A DNA stretch of 39,777 bases from Methanosarcinaceae archaeon (GTDB taxonomy: Archaea; Halobacteriota; Methanosarcinia; Methanosarcinales; Methanosarcinaceae): contig JAIOTO010000060.1 in assembly GCA_021106765.1 (NCBI GenBank), positions 1 to 39,777 on the forward strand, read 5' to 3'. The notes under the pieces were generated by a model. That model had not been told where the DNA came from. It saw nothing but the letters and a program-made list of their open reading frames with translations, and made no database searches. Position numbers and translations under genes: made by a program. Every line of letters begins with the position of its first letter. Position 1 is the stretch's first letter. This document shows, piece after piece, positions 26,192-36,296 of this stretch.

Positions 26192-28039
26192 ATGTGTGGA
26201 ATTATTGGATACATCGGTAACAAACCTGCCATGCCGATACTGATCGAATCACTGAAAAAACTTGAATATCGGGGATACGACTCTGCAGGGATCACGGTTG
26301 CTGACGATAGCGAACTGCAGACATATAAGACCGCAGGTAGGATCTCGAACCTGGAATCGGTTTTGCCAGAGGCGATAACGGGGACAATTGGTATAGGTCA
26401 TACACGATGGGCGACCCACGGTGTTCCCAGTACGGACAATTCGCACCCCCACCTGTCCGGGGATGTTGCGGTGGTGCATAATGGGATCATCGAGAACTAT
26501 CTGCAACTCAGGGAACAGCTGGAAGCAGATGGATACAAATTCTTATCCGATACGGATACTGAGACCATTGCACATCTCCTGCATTCCAACCTCTATGGAG
26601 GAGTTGATGGCAACGAAAAGACAACTGACCTCCTGAGTGCGCTGCGTCGTACAATTCAACAGCTGGAAGGATCATATGCAGTTGCTACAGTCTGTGGGAG
26701 TGAACCGGATGTGATGGTCGCTGTGCGAAAGGATAGCCCCCTGGTCGTGGGACTCGGGGATGGCGAGTTCTATGCATCGTCCGATGTTACGGCATTCCTG
26801 AACCACACAAAGGATGTCGTTTTCATCGACGATATGGAACTGGTGCGTATCACTCCTCAGAGGATAGATTATTTCAATATGGACGGAAATCCTATCAAAA
26901 AAGATATCACGACCATCGAGTGGGACATCGAATCCGCGGAAAAAGCTGGTTATGAACATTTCATGCTAAAGGAGATACATGAGCAGGCCACATCTATACA
27001 GGATACCTTTTCCGGCAAGATCTTCGAATTTGGAGGGGCAGTAGAGCTAAAAGAGTTGAATCTCACCAGAGAGGATATACGCAACATACACCGGCTCGAG
27101 ATCGTGGCCTGTGGAACCTCATGGAATGCAGGATTACTTGGTAAGTATCTCTTCGAACGATTGGCTGGTATCCATACCGATGTAAGTACTTCCTCGGAGT
27201 TCAGGTATGGTGATCCTGTCATGAAGAACGATGTGTTGACGATCGCGATCACCCAATCCGGTGAAACGGCCGACACTCTGGCAGCCATACGCAGTTCAAA
27301 ATCCTACGGATGTAATTCCATTGCCATTACCAACGTGGTCGGTAGCACCATCACACGAGAGACCAATAATGTGATATACACACGTTCCGGACCCGAAATA
27401 GGTGTTGCAGCCACGAAGACCTTCACAGCACAGTTGATCATACTGTACCTGCTCGCCCTGCATTTTGGACGAGCGAATGGACATATCCGTGCCGACAATG
27501 CGAAGGATCTGCTTGTTGCGCTTAAACGTATCCCGGGACAGATACAGAAGATCCTTAATCATCAGGAACATATCCGTGAATGTGCAATCCAGTTCGCACA
27601 GTCCCACGATTATTTCTTCATTGGTCGGCATCTGAACTACCCCATCGCCCTGGAAAGTGCACTCAAGCTCAAAGAGATATCATACATCCACGCAGAAGGA
27701 TATGCTGCCGGTGAACTCAAACATGGGCCACTGGCACTTATCGATGTCAATACACCAGTTGTAGCCATTGCTACAAAAGGAAATACCTATGACAAGATCC
27801 TCAGCAACATCAAGGAAGTAAAAGCACGAGATGCCATGGTCATTGCAGTAGCTGACGAGGATGATACCGAGATCGAAAAATATGTGGATATTGTGTTACG
27901 GGTACCGCCCACACATGAACTGCTCTCTCCGATCCTGTCTGCAGTGGCACTACAACTCCTTGCATATTATACAGCCCTTGAAAGAGGATGTTCGATCGAC
28001 AAACCGCGAAACCTTGCCAAAAGCGTAACAGTAGAATGA
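26192..28039 (+). CDS. glmS: Glucosamine-6-phosphate synthase (glutamine, isomerising)
   Basis: Makes glucosamine-6-phosphate from fructose-6-phosphate and glutamine (615 aa). The class II glutaminase domain needs Cys directly after Met, which fixes the start at the ATG at 26192 (MCGIIGYIG) rather than the in-frame TTG at 26177. An AGGG lies upstream. Further marks: [17 protein letters not shown], and [11 protein letters not shown]. Two SIS domains follow, with [32 protein letters not shown] and the last motif [13 protein letters not shown]. First committed step of the UDP-GlcNAc pathway. It lies 11 bp after the GlmU-like gene and 13 bp before glmM. Confidence 0.97.
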   Translation: MCGIIGYIGNKPAMPILIESLKKLEYRGYDSAGITVADDSELQTYKTAGRISNLESVLPEAITGTIGIGHTRWATHGVPSTDNSHPHLSGDVAVVHNGIIENYLQLREQLEADGYKFLSDTDTETIAHLLHSNLYGGVDGNEKTTDLLSALRRTIQQLEGSYAVATVCGSEPDVMVAVRKDSPLVVGLGDGEFYASSDVTAFLNHTKDVVFIDDMELVRITPQRIDYFNMDGNPIKKDITTIEWDIESAEKAGYEHFMLKEIHEQATSIQDTFSGKIFEFGGAVELKELNLTREDIRNIHRLEIVACGTSWNAGLLGKYLFERLAGIHTDVSTSSEFRYGDPVMKNDVLTIAITQSGETADTLAAIRSSKSYGCNSIAITNVVGSTITRETNNVIYTRSGPEIGVAATKTFTAQLIILYLLALHFGRANGHIRADNAKDLLVALKRIPGQIQKILNHQEHIRECAIQFAQSHDYFFIGRHLNYPIALESALKLKEISYIHAEGYAAGELKHGPLALIDVNTPVVAIATKGNTYDKILSNIKEVKARDAMVIAVADEDDTEIEKYVDIVLRVPPTHELLSPILSAVALQLLAYYTALERGCSIDKPRNLAKSVTVE

Positions 28040-28052
28040 AACCGGTGAAAAT

Positions 28053-29354
28053 ATGAAATTATTTGGATCGTCAGGCATCAGAGGAATTACCAACCAGGAC
28101 GTTGGTGTGGATCTTGCCCTTAAGGTCGGACTCGCCCTTGGTAGAACATGTAAAACTGCCGTTATCGGCCGCGACCCCCGTGTTGCAGGAGAGATGATCG
28201 AGCATGCTATCATATCAGGACTATCCTCTGCTGGTTGTGATGCGGTGCGTGCAGGAATGATCAGCACACCAACACTTGCATATGCTACGAGAAAGTTCGA
28301 TTGCGGCGTGATGGTAACTGCGTCCCACAATCCCTCCGAATATATCGGTATCAAACTGTGGAACCCGGATGGTATGGCCTTTGATTCAGCACAACAGCAA
28401 GGGATCGAGGAACTCGTTGCGTCCGAAGACTTTGAACCTGTACCCTGGAATAAGATCGGCACGATAACACAGGACGATAACACAATCCTGCAACATAGTG
28501 AAATGATACTGGGCAGGATGGGATGCTCAACAAAACGTGTGGTCGTCGACTGTGGCTGCGGCGCTGGTAGTACCATTACACCCTATGTCCTGCGAAAGAT
28601 GGGGTGTGAGGTCATAACCCTGAACTCACAACCGGACGGGCACTTCCCTGCACGTAATCCAGAACCCAATGACAAGAATCTCTGGATGCTTAAAAAGGCC
28701 GTTCGTGAGTTCGAAGCAGACATCGGTATTGCACAGGACGGAGACGCGGATCGGATGATGGCAGTGGACGAGAACGGTATTTTTATTACCGGGGATGAGA
28801 TGCTTGCCATATTTGCAAAACAAGAATGTAAGAAGGGGGCCACCCTTGTCGTGCCTGTGGATACGTCCATGATCGTGGATGATGCCATGCCAGACTCAAC
28901 GATCATACGTACACGGGTCGGTGATGTCTACGTCGCGGAAGCGATCAAACAATATGGTGCGGATCTTGGGGGCGAACCGTCCGGCAGCTGGATCTTCCCT
29001 GACGTGTCGTATTGTCCCGACGGGATATATGCCTCTGCAAAGATCGTGGACATGGTCTCAGAGAGACGATTATCAGAATTGCGTGATGAGCTCCCTCACT
29101 ACCCCACAAAACGTGGGACAGTGAAATGTGATACAGATAAGAAAGCTCATGTAATGGATACTATCCGCAAGGACCTCTCTGCAATTGGAAAGGTCAATGA
29201 TATTGATGGGGTCCGTGTGGACCTGGATGATGGATGGATCCTGGTGCGTCCTTCCGGAACAGAACCAAAGATACGAATCACCGCCGAGGCCAGGGAAGGA
29301 GTGGATGATATCTATGCTCAGGCCGAGAGACTTGTCAACGAGGCGTTGAAATGA
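28053..29354 (+). CDS. glmM: Phosphoglucosamine mutase
   Basis: Interconverts glucosamine-6-phosphate and glucosamine-1-phosphate (433 aa, alpha-D-phosphohexomutase fold). Domain 1 carries the phospho-serine loop [11 protein letters not shown] (S91). The metal loop is DGDADRM. The sugar-binding loop is [11 protein letters not shown] and the phosphate loop is [16 protein letters not shown] precedes the ATG. The glmM/GlmM-like assignment (rather than phosphomannomutase) rests on the GEPSGS loop and on lying between glmS and glmU. Its stop overlaps the next start by 4 bp (ATGA). Confidence 0.94.
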   Translation: MKLFGSSGIRGITNQDVGVDLALKVGLALGRTCKTAVIGRDPRVAGEMIEHAIISGLSSAGCDAVRAGMISTPTLAYATRKFDCGVMVTASHNPSEYIGIKLWNPDGMAFDSAQQQGIEELVASEDFEPVPWNKIGTITQDDNTILQHSEMILGRMGCSTKRVVVDCGCGAGSTITPYVLRKMGCEVITLNSQPDGHFPARNPEPNDKNLWMLKKAVREFEADIGIAQDGDADRMMAVDENGIFITGDEMLAIFAKQECKKGATLVVPVDTSMIVDDAMPDSTIIRTRVGDVYVAEAIKQYGADLGGEPSGSWIFPDVSYCPDGIYASAKIVDMVSERRLSELRDELPHYPTKRGTVKCDTDKKAHVMDTIRKDLSAIGKVNDIDGVRVDLDDGWILVRPSGTEPKIRITAEAREGVDDIYAQAERLVNEALK

Positions 29355-30541
29355 AAGCGGTCATCCTGGCAGCTGGAGAAGGCACGCGTATGCGCCCCCT
29401 TACCTCCGAATGTCCAAAGGTCATGCTTCCTGTTGCCAATAAACCAATACTGGAACATATCGTGAATGCCGTGGTCGAGGCTGGGATAGAGGGTATTGTC
29501 CTGATCACAGGATACAGGGAGGATGTGATCCGGAATCATTTCGAGAATGGCAGCCGGTGGGGTGTGGATATTGAATATGTGCATCAGGATGAACAACGGG
29601 GTACTGCACATGCCATCGGGTGTGCAGAGGAGCATGTGAATGGAAGGTTCATAGTATTGAACGGTGATGTCCTGATCACTCCCTCCCATATCAAGCATCT
29701 CATGTCCAGGAATGAGGACGCCGTACTTACGGTGAAAAGGGTAGTGAATCCATCAGATTTTGGTGTTATTGAAACGTCTGGTTCATTGGTCACACGAATC
29801 ATCGAAAAACCTTCAGAACCACCTACCGATCTGGCCAACGCTGGTATCTATCTGTTCAACGATACCATATTTGACCTCATACAGCGGACTGAACTATCTC
29901 CAAGAGGAGAACTTGAGATCACGGATGCCCTTCAGATGCTGATCGTTTCGGGTGCTGCGGTCGGGTATGAGATCCTGTCCAATGATTGGATAGATATCGG
30001 ACGCCCCTGGGAATTGTTGAACGCTAACGAAATATTGCTACGTGAGATCGGGAGAGATCGTGCGGGAACAGTTGAACCCAATGCCACCATTATTGGTGAT
30101 GTAGTGGTCGGCGAGGGGAGCATTATAAGGAACGGAGCATACATTATCGGTCCTGTTGTGATCGGCAAAAACTGCGATATCGGACCAAACTGTTTCATAC
30201 GTCCATCCACTGCCATAGGCAACGATGTCCATGTTGGTAATGCAGTCGAAGTGAAGAACAGCATCCTGATGGATGGTACCAAGATAGGTCACCTGAGCTA
30301 TATCGGGGATAGTGTGATCGGCAGGCGATGCAATTTCGGTGCTGGCACAAAGGTCGCGAATCTGCGCCATGATGGCAGGAACATAAGGGTAATGCTCAAG
30401 GGTAAACGTACCGATTCCGGAAGGCGGAAACTTGGTGTGATCATGGGTGATGACGTCCACACTGGTATCAATACCTGTATAAATGTTGGATGTATCATGG
30501 ATAGTGGAAGCAGCACCGGACCGGGAGAGATCATACGATAA
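29351..30541 (+). CDS. glmU: Bifunctional GlmU: UDP-GlcNAc pyrophosphorylase and GlcN-1-P acetyltransferase
   Basis: Acetylates glucosamine-1-phosphate and couples it to UTP (396 aa). The N-terminal nucleotidyltransferase has the standard loop [16 protein letters not shown] with the metal Asp, and IIEKPSEP. The beta-helix domain carries the archaeal acetyltransferase blocks [21 protein letters not shown] and [15 protein letters not shown], missing in the paralogue at 24963. It overlaps glmM by 4 bp and closes the pathway glmS, glmM, glmU. The product feeds N-glycans and other surface sugars. Confidence 0.93.
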   Translation: MKAVILAAGEGTRMRPLTSECPKVMLPVANKPILEHIVNAVVEAGIEGIVLITGYREDVIRNHFENGSRWGVDIEYVHQDEQRGTAHAIGCAEEHVNGRFIVLNGDVLITPSHIKHLMSRNEDAVLTVKRVVNPSDFGVIETSGSLVTRIIEKPSEPPTDLANAGIYLFNDTIFDLIQRTELSPRGELEITDALQMLIVSGAAVGYEILSNDWIDIGRPWELLNANEILLREIGRDRAGTVEPNATIIGDVVVGEGSIIRNGAYIIGPVVIGKNCDIGPNCFIRPSTAIGNDVHVGNAVEVKNSILMDGTKIGHLSYIGDSVIGRRCNFGAGTKVANLRHDGRNIRVMLKGKRTDSGRRKLGVIMGDDVHTGINTCINVGCIMDSGSSTGPGEIIR

Positions 30542-30587
30542 TATACGGATATCATCGTACACCTGCTGGATACAATTACATATCTGA

Positions 30588-31946
30588 GTGATACTATTGG
30601 ATGAAATACAGGAACTTACTGGAATTGCAGAACAGGTTGCACAGGTCATTGTAAGCTACAGCCATGTGCGGGTGATCTCACACAATGATGCCGATGGACT
30701 CACCTCTGCAGCCATTATCTGCCAGACGCTCTTACGAGAGGGAATTTCCTACCATGTGACAATTACCAGCCGTTTGGATGAGGATGTCATTGAGACGGTC
30801 AACAACAGCACCTCTGAAAACGATCTGGTGGTGTTCTGCGACATGGGAAGTGGACAGCCTGATCTCCTCGGGAAGGTCAAGCAGGACGTTGTGGTGATCG
30901 ATCATCACCAACCGGTGGGAGAGTCACCTGCGATCGCTGCGATCAACCCACATATGGCAGGTATCGATGGTGCAACATACCTCTGCGCTTCAATGACCAC
31001 GTATCTGGTGGCCAGACAGATCAATGCCAATAATGTGGACCTGGCCGGGCTGGCCATTGCAGGTGCAGTTGGGGATAAACAACTATTCGGGGAACCGAAT
31101 CGGCGTATACTTGATGAGGTCATACAGGCCAATGTCATATCGGTGCAGAAGGGATTGAAAGTTGGTGGAGGGGATATAGCAGACGTGCTGGAGAACACAC
31201 CCGAACCATATCTCGACATCACCGGGGATCGCGATAAGATCAATGGATTCCTTGACATCCTGAACATCCACGGGAATATTGACGATCTGAATACCGATGA
31301 ACTGAAAAAGCTCACATCCGCCATTGCCCTGAAACTCACAAAGAATGCCAGTCCAGAGGCAGTGGATGCCGCTATTGGGGATGTATATATACTGAATCAT
31401 GAACTGATCCCGAATGTCTATGACATGGTGGCAACACTGAACAGTTGTGGGAAACAGGAAAAATACGGGTTGGCTCTGGCGCTATGCATGAAGGACAGGG
31501 ACTCATATGAGGAAGCACGTTCACTCACGACCGAACTCCAGAAAAAGATCATCCTTGATATAAAAAGAGCTGAAACAAAGATCAAGCGTGGGAAACACAT
31601 CTGGTATTTGAACGCAGCCAATCTGGAATCCACAGGGATCGTTGCAAGCACAGTGGTCAGGTATATACACCCGGACATGCCGTTCCTGGCGGTCAATCAG
31701 GTGGATGAACTTGTGAAAGTGTCCTCCCGTGGAACGCACGCACTGATACAACAGGGATTGGATCTTGCCAGTGCACTGAGAGAGGCAGCTGATGCAGTGG
31801 GTGGGCAGGGAGGCGGACACAATATTGCCTCAGGTGCATCCATACCGCAGGGAACTTCTGAGGACTTCATTCACAGGGTGGACGAGATCGTCGGTAAACA
31901 GCTTGGAGAAGATGGTGATGGAAATGAAAGCCGTAATGAAGATTGA
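30588..31946 (+). CDS. RecJ-like DHH-family single-strand nuclease
   Basis: A 452-aa archaeal DHH/DHHA1 phosphoesterase related to RecJ and to GAN, the nuclease that joins GINS and Cdc45-like complexes at the fork. Motifs: SHNDADGLTSA (H32 to D36), CDMGSG, the DHH triad (D105-H107), the GAVGDKQ block, and a C-terminal DHHA1 motif GGQGGGHNIASGA. The GTG at 30588 is used here. A TTG at 30597, with GAGTGA just upstream, is an equally good start. In many archaea this gene sits with rps15, pcc1 and rps3ae. Here pcc1 still overlaps its end. Replication, repair or RNA substrates cannot be told apart by sequence. Confidence 0.9.
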   Translation: MILLDEIQELTGIAEQVAQVIVSYSHVRVISHNDADGLTSAAIICQTLLREGISYHVTITSRLDEDVIETVNNSTSENDLVVFCDMGSGQPDLLGKVKQDVVVIDHHQPVGESPAIAAINPHMAGIDGATYLCASMTTYLVARQINANNVDLAGLAIAGAVGDKQLFGEPNRRILDEVIQANVISVQKGLKVGGGDIADVLENTPEPYLDITGDRDKINGFLDILNIHGNIDDLNTDELKKLTSAIALKLTKNASPEAVDAAIGDVYILNHELIPNVYDMVATLNSCGKQEKYGLALALCMKDRDSYEEARSLTTELQKKIILDIKRAETKIKRGKHIWYLNAANLESTGIVASTVVRYIHPDMPFLAVNQVDELVKVSSRGTHALIQQGLDLASALREAADAVGGQGGGHNIASGASIPQGTSEDFIHRVDEIVGKQLGEDGDGNESRNED

Positions 31947-32160
31947 ATTTATCGGTTCAGATACACCGCATATCTCCGAAACGGTCGCCCGATCACTTGC
32001 ACCGGACAATCTTTCGAACATGGATACGCAGATCACCGACAATTGCGCGACAATACACATATCCACTGAGAAACTTTCATCCCTGATCGCAGTCATGGAT
32101 GACTTGCTCATGAACGCGAAGATCGCAGAGGATGTACAACAACAGATAGAGGACAGCTGA
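31918..32160 (+). CDS. pcc1: KEOPS complex subunit Pcc1
   Basis: Small dimerising subunit of KEOPS, the complex making t6A37 in ANN-reading tRNAs (about 80 aa). The sequence MKIEFIGSDTPHISETVARSL, then SNMDTQITDNCATIHIST and SLIAVMDDLLMNAKIAED, is the family pattern. Several ATG codons compete (31912, 31918, 31924, 31936). The ATG at 31918 is 9 bases after GGAG and is the best placed. The gene overlaps the end of the recJ-like gene by 29 bp. Confidence 0.87.
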   Translation: MEMKAVMKIEFIGSDTPHISETVARSLAPDNLSNMDTQITDNCATIHISTEKLSSLIAVMDDLLMNAKIAEDVQQQIEDS

Positions 32161-32186
32161 TCTGCAAGGTGGATGGGGGGACAGAT

Positions 32187-32732
32187 ATGATGTTGAACAA
32201 CGAATTATCTGCGATCGAAGATGCAATTCGTGACTGCCAACGTTGTGAATTGCATGAGACCGTGACCAACAAGGTCATCCGAAAGGGATCCGACGATCCA
32301 AAAGTGCTGTTCATTGGCGAAGCTCCGGGGAAGAATGAGGATGAGACAGGTGTTCCTTTCTGTGGGCGTGCAGGGACGATCCTTGATGAGATCATCGGGT
32401 ACATGGATCTGCCGGACGAGGATTGGGCAGTAGTCAATACCGTTAAATGCAGACCACCAAAGAACAGGAATCCACACAAGATGGAACTTCAATCCTGCAA
32501 ACCATTCCTGATAAAGCAGATCGAACTGCTTGATCCGGACTTGATCATACTGCTGGGAAATACTGCACAGAAGGCTTTCTGTCCGGACCATCCGCTGGAA
32601 TGGGGTGCCACGGAGATGATCGAAGACAGGTGTATATTAAAAATATATCATCCGGCGGCGTTGATATACACAAGATCGCGTCGTGTGGATCAATACCGTT
32701 TTCTTGATGAGCAACGACACCTCTGGCAATGA
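32187..32732 (+). CDS. udg: Uracil-DNA glycosylase, family 4 (Fe-S)
   Basis: Removes uracil from DNA arising by cytosine deamination (181 aa). The four cluster Cys are visible: two in DCQRCELHE, one in TVKCRPPKNRNP and one in QSCKPFL. The active-site loop is GEAPGKNEDETGVPFCGRAG, and the C-terminal loop is IYHPAALIY. The start is the ATG at 32187, about 9 bases after a GGGGGG run. The in-frame GTG at 32169 lies within that run. It follows pcc1 by 26 bp, so it may be cotranscribed with the nuclease gene. Confidence 0.94.
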   Translation: MMLNNELSAIEDAIRDCQRCELHETVTNKVIRKGSDDPKVLFIGEAPGKNEDETGVPFCGRAGTILDEIIGYMDLPDEDWAVVNTVKCRPPKNRNPHKMELQSCKPFLIKQIELLDPDLIILLGNTAQKAFCPDHPLEWGATEMIEDRCILKIYHPAALIYTRSRRVDQYRFLDEQRHLWQ

Positions 32733-32913
32733 TCAATGAGGATGTAGACTATTATACGATTTAGAAACTTTCTTAAAGCTGGAGTCTATTGTAGAAGCTG
32801 TTACCAGATAGTTCGCCATAACCAACGAATACTGGAACATATTCACAATTGAACATCAATATAACATTTACAATTGAAATTCATGTAATACTTACTCCTA
32901 TGAGGAATAACAA

Positions 32914-34422
32914 ATGGATCTGGAATTCAAATTAAAGGGAACGTTCAGGACAAGCGCCGATCCGGCAGATGCTAAGGAGACCATTGAGCAATTGTTTGAG
33001 GAAGCGGGCGAGACAATACTTACAAAGGGCGCTCCCGCAGGACAGGGTGCACAGATCCGAAGCTGGAACCTGAAAGAGAATGGGGTAGAAGTTGAGATCG
33101 TGTCCGGTCGGTATGTTCGGGCACATGATGCCATAATACGCCTTCGCAAGCCTCTTGCCGGAAAACTTGGGAAGGAATTCCATATAGGGGTACGTGGGGT
33201 CGATGTGGATCATTTCACCATCAGTGTGCCTGCAGAACAATCAGTAGGCAACCTGAAGATACCTCATGTGAGCAGCATGGAATTTAAGGACGGTGCCATT
33301 ACCCTTGAACTGGATGTGGGGGAGTCAGAACTTGAGAACCGTGTACCTGACCGGATATTGACTCTAATGGAGGATAAGATCAATGAGAAACTCTATGGAG
33401 GAAAGACCGAACACTGGAACCTGCTCTGGGAAAGTGAAAAAAAGGAACCGAAGTTCACACAGGATCCCACTCCCGAAATGGTAAAACAAGGGTGGATCAA
33501 GCGTGGTGCAAGCCGTGGACAGTGGATACATGGCCCCCAGTCAACGAAACTGTTCAGGACATTTGAGAAGATCGTATACGATGAACTACTTGAACCTCTG
33601 GGATATAAGGAAATGATATTCCCAAAGCTTATACCCTGGGAGGTCTGGCAGAAGTCAGGCCATGCCAAGGGTGTCTATCCGGAGATATACTATGTCTGTC
33701 CACCAAAGACCCGGGATCCAAAGTTCTGGGAAGAGGTCTCTGATCACTACAAGGTGACCCATGAGGTGCCTGTAGAACTGATCAAGAGCAAGATCGGAGA
33801 TCCAATTGGTGGAATGTGCTACGCTCAGTGCCCGCCGTTCTGGATGTTCTTACAGGGGGAGACAATACCCACTACAGAATTCCCGATAACGGTATTCGAC
33901 CGATCCGGAACCTCCCACCGCTATGAGAGTGGCGGTATCCATGGAATGGAGCGTGTGGACGAATTCCATCGTATCGAGATCGTCTGGCTGGGACCAAAAG
34001 ACGATGTACTCGATTGTGCAAGGGAATTGCATGAGAGGTACATGCATATATTCAATGATATCCTGGATCTCGAATGGAGAAAGGCCTGGGTCACTCCCTG
34101 GTTCATGGCTCAGGAAGGCCTCACAGGTATATCGGAACAAGGTGAGACCGGGACCACAGACTATGAGGCGTCCCTTCCATACCGGGGAGAGGATGGGGAA
34201 TGGCTGGAGTTCCAGAATGTCAGCGTCAACGGGACCAAATACCCGTCCGGATTCAACGTCAAATGTCAGTCTGGTGAAGAACTGTGGTCCGGATGCTCGG
34301 GTGTCGGACTTGAGCGCTGGACATCAGCTTTCCTGGCACAGAAAGGACTTGATCCGGAGAACTGGCCGGATGAGTTCATAAAACGGTTTGGAGAGCTGCC
34401 AGAAGGGATCCGCTTCCTCTAA
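32914..34422 (+). CDS. serS: Seryl-tRNA synthetase, methanogen (type 2)
   Basis: Rare zinc-dependent SerRS found in methanogens (502 aa, the same length as the Methanosarcina barkeri enzyme). The three zinc ligands fall exactly at the known numbering: C306 (second Cys of MCYAQC), E355 (FHRIEIVW) and C461 (WSGCSG). Motif 2 is [14 protein letters not shown] with the downstream [11 protein letters not shown], and motif 3 is [10 protein letters not shown]. The N-terminal domain (about 1-165) replaces the coiled coil of the common enzyme. GAGG lies before the ATG. This gene is the strongest taxonomic marker in the window. Confidence 0.97.
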   Translation: MDLEFKLKGTFRTSADPADAKETIEQLFEEAGETILTKGAPAGQGAQIRSWNLKENGVEVEIVSGRYVRAHDAIIRLRKPLAGKLGKEFHIGVRGVDVDHFTISVPAEQSVGNLKIPHVSSMEFKDGAITLELDVGESELENRVPDRILTLMEDKINEKLYGGKTEHWNLLWESEKKEPKFTQDPTPEMVKQGWIKRGASRGQWIHGPQSTKLFRTFEKIVYDELLEPLGYKEMIFPKLIPWEVWQKSGHAKGVYPEIYYVCPPKTRDPKFWEEVSDHYKVTHEVPVELIKSKIGDPIGGMCYAQCPPFWMFLQGETIPTTEFPITVFDRSGTSHRYESGGIHGMERVDEFHRIEIVWLGPKDDVLDCARELHERYMHIFNDILDLEWRKAWVTPWFMAQEGLTGISEQGETGTTDYEASLPYRGEDGEWLEFQNVSVNGTKYPSGFNVKCQSGEELWSGCSGVGLERWTSAFLAQKGLDPENWPDEFIKRFGELPEGIRFL

Positions 34423-34465
34423 ATCCCGTAGGATGTATACAGATATCCAGTTGGACTATGACCGA

Positions 34466-34480
34466 TTCGTTTATATAGAA
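34466..34480 (+). promoter_or_regulatory. TATA-box promoter upstream of rps3ae
   Basis: CGTTTATATAGAAA is a near-ideal TATA block. The rps3ae start is at 34617, so the leader would be about 115 bases, long for an archaeal message and typical of ribosomal genes under feedback control. The remaining gap 34423-34616 shows nothing else. Confidence 0.5.
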
Positions 34481-34616
34481 ACGTGCATAGTATAGAGCGC
34501 TATTGATATCAACTTACAACAATTGTCTATGAATTGAGCGATCAAATAACATATAACTATTCAAAAACATCACTGAATTTCAACGAAAAATCACACTGAT
34601 ATATTGGAGGAATTAC

Positions 34617-35399
34617 TTGGCACGAAAAGTACAGCGGAAATTGGATAAGTGGAAATCTAAGGAATGGTATAACATAGAAGCCCCTGCGTTCATCGGTCGT
34701 AACGATATTGGGACTACACCAGCAGATGACCCCCGTAATCTGATAGGACGGATTGTCATAACTACTGTGGGAGATCTTACTGGCGATTTCTCGAAGCACA
34801 ACATCAAGCTTCATTTTGAGATCAACGATGTAACAGGCAATGTGGCTAGCACACGATTCATGGGTCATGAGATAACAACGGATTATCTCCGATCCATCGT
34901 AAAACGTCAGACATCAAGGATCGATACGAACATCAGTGTTACCACTAAAGATGGAAGCAAAATGCGTATAAAGCCTATATCATTCACAGTGAAAAGGGCA
35001 CGCACCAGCCAGATCAAGGCTATCCGCAATGTAATGGATGAGATTGTAGTGAAACGTGCATCTGAACTTGGTTATGAACATTTCGTAGAAGAAGTGGTTA
35101 CCGGTAAGCTCGCAGCTAATATCTACAGGAACTCAAAATCCATATACCCGATAAGAAGGGTAGAGATCAGGAAATCAGAAGTGATAACCCAACCAATTGC
35201 AGCACCAGTTAAAACACCAACTGAAGCTCCAACTGAAGAGCCGATTGAAGCACCGACTGAAGTGCCAACTGAAGCACCAACTGAAGAGCCGATTGAAGTG
35301 CCAACTGAAGAGCCGATTGAAGTGCCAACTGAAGCACCAACTGAAGTTCCAACCGAAGAGCCGATTGAAGCTTCAACTGAAACATCGACCGAAGTCTGA
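34617..35399 (+). CDS. rps3ae: 30S ribosomal protein S3Ae (eS1) with repetitive acidic C-terminal tail
   Basis: Small-subunit protein at the mRNA exit/platform region. The first 195 or so residues are a normal archaeal S3Ae: [36 protein letters not shown], the [15 protein letters not shown] block and a typical end [13 protein letters not shown]. The protein is 260 aa, about 60 longer than usual. From T200 on the sequence is tetrad repeats of the form PTE(A/V/E) and PIE(A/V). The tail is strongly acidic, without Lys or Arg. The start is TTG at 34617 with GGAGG 7-8 bases upstream and no nearby ATG. The tail is in frame and ends at one stop before a clear terminator. Confidence 0.95.
   Translation: MARKVQRKLDKWKSKEWYNIEAPAFIGRNDIGTTPADDPRNLIGRIVITTVGDLTGDFSKHNIKLHFEINDVTGNVASTRFMGHEITTDYLRSIVKRQTSRIDTNISVTTKDGSKMRIKPISFTVKRARTSQIKAIRNVMDEIVVKRASELGYEHFVEEVVTGKLAANIYRNSKSIYPIRRVEIRKSEVITQPIAAPVKTPTEAPTEEPIEAPTEVPTEAPTEEPIEVPTEEPIEVPTEAPTEVPTEEPIEASTETSTEV
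35214..35395 (+). repeat. 12-bp-period coding repeat array in rps3ae
   Basis: About 15 imperfect copies of a 12-base unit of the type CCAACTGAAG(C/T)(A/T/G), alternating with a GCCGATTGAAG version, encode the S3Ae tail. Copies with GAGCCGATTGAAG recur at 24- or 36-base distances, giving a higher-order pattern. Such arrays change length by slippage and can vary between strains. Confidence 0.85.
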
Positions 35400-35408
35400 T
35401 TTTTTCTC

Positions 35409-35460
35409 ATATGAATATGGTGATAAAACGATCACTATATTCATATAAATTTTATTTTAG
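35409..35460 (+). terminator. Strong 16-bp hairpin terminator after rps3ae
   Basis: Bases 35409-35424 pair with 35431-35446 over 16 positions with a single G-T wobble, around a 6-base loop. An A/T stretch with TTTTATTTTA follows. It starts 10 bp after the stop codon. Confidence 0.7.
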
Positions 35461-35470
35461 TCTATAATCT

Positions 35471-35563
35471 TCTAAAGATCTATTTGTTGGGTCACATGGA
35501 AGTTATAGGTATCTCAATGGTATCATTGATGAGGTCCGGAATATGGTAGGGCTCTGTCAGTAA
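35471..35563 (+). pseudogene. Remnant of a LamG-like (concanavalin fold) surface-protein domain
   Basis: In one frame, LFVGSHGSYRYLNGIIDEVR then NM is followed, seven codons on, by TAA. The phrase (Y/F)NGxIDEVR after an IGS-type strand is the end signature of LamG domains in archaeal and bacterial surface proteins. No start, SD or upstream domain is present. It is a fragment of perhaps 30 codons. The rest of 35400-35839 holds the rps3ae terminator and the rps13 promoter and leader. Confidence 0.5.
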
Positions 35564-35698
35564 CTGGGATCAATGGACACTGTAATGATCTGATACCCAA
35601 TGCGGAATGATGGGTAAATATATGTTTGTTCAGTTTCTGCCGTTTCTACGTTATGTGGAAATTCGTGTAACAACGTTTTGAATATTGTTTCAAATAGT

Positions 35699-35708
35699 GT
35701 TATATATG
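35699..35708 (+). promoter_or_regulatory. TATA-box promoter of the rps13-rpoD operon
   Basis: GTTATATATG is the best TATA match upstream of rps13. Expected initiation near 35730 leaves a leader of about 110 bases before the ATG at 35840. The leader contains repeated GAGGCT (about 35761 and 35799) and complementary GATGCATC/GGCATCAT segments that could fold, in line with autogenous control. Confidence 0.5.
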
Positions 35709-35839
35709 AGAATGACTATACTCAGCGAAGTTAATTCAGGTTTATACTATTATGAACGTGGAGAGGCTGTGTCAAAATGGCATCATATTTGTTGTTTTGA
35801 GGCTACGGGATGCATCTGGCATTCTTAAGGAGGAATATT

Positions 35840-36286
35840 ATGGCAGACGAAGAAATAAGACATCTTGTTCGTATTATGAACACTGACCTGCAGGGAAACC
35901 AGCCGGTTCAGTATGCATTGACAGGTATTCGCGGTATTGGTAGAAGGACCGCAAGGGTCATCACCGATAACACCGGTGTAGATCCACAGAAAATAATCGG
36001 TTATCTTCCCGATGAGGACGTTACGAAGCTTGATTCCGCAATACGCAAATTCGAGGATAACTTCCCTACATGGATGCTCAACAGACGAAACGATCCTGCA
36101 ACAGGTGCCGATAAACATCTGCTGGGACAGGATATCTATATGACCCTTAGAGAAGATGTCAACGATCTCAAGAAAGTTCGTGCATACCGTGGTATCAGGC
36201 ATGAAAGAGGTCTCAAGGTTCGTGGTCAGAGAACAAAATCCACCGGTAGGGGTGGCGCCACTATTGGTGTTAGCAAGAAGAAATGA
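35840..36286 (+). CDS. rps13: 30S ribosomal protein S13
   Basis: uS13, head of the small subunit, contacting the large subunit (148 aa). Archaeal pattern: [36 protein letters not shown], and the basic tail [20 protein letters not shown] then GRGG. The start is the ATG at 35840 with a full SD AAGGAGG. The in-frame ATG at 35810 has none. First gene of S13-S4-S11-RpoD, followed by rps4 after 10 bp. Confidence 0.97.
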   Translation: MADEEIRHLVRIMNTDLQGNQPVQYALTGIRGIGRRTARVITDNTGVDPQKIIGYLPDEDVTKLDSAIRKFEDNFPTWMLNRRNDPATGADKHLLGQDIYMTLREDVNDLKKVRAYRGIRHERGLKVRGQRTKSTGRGGATIGVSKKK

Positions 36287-36296
36287 GGTGATGTGA

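Noticed and set aside
27950-28576. 208-codon minus-strand frame across the glmS-glmM junction
   Set aside because: It is antisense to two enzymes with full motif sets and has no homology pattern of its own.
35214-35395. CRISPR-like array
   Set aside because: The repeats have a 12-bp period with no unique spacers and lie in frame inside rps3ae, so this is a coding repeat.
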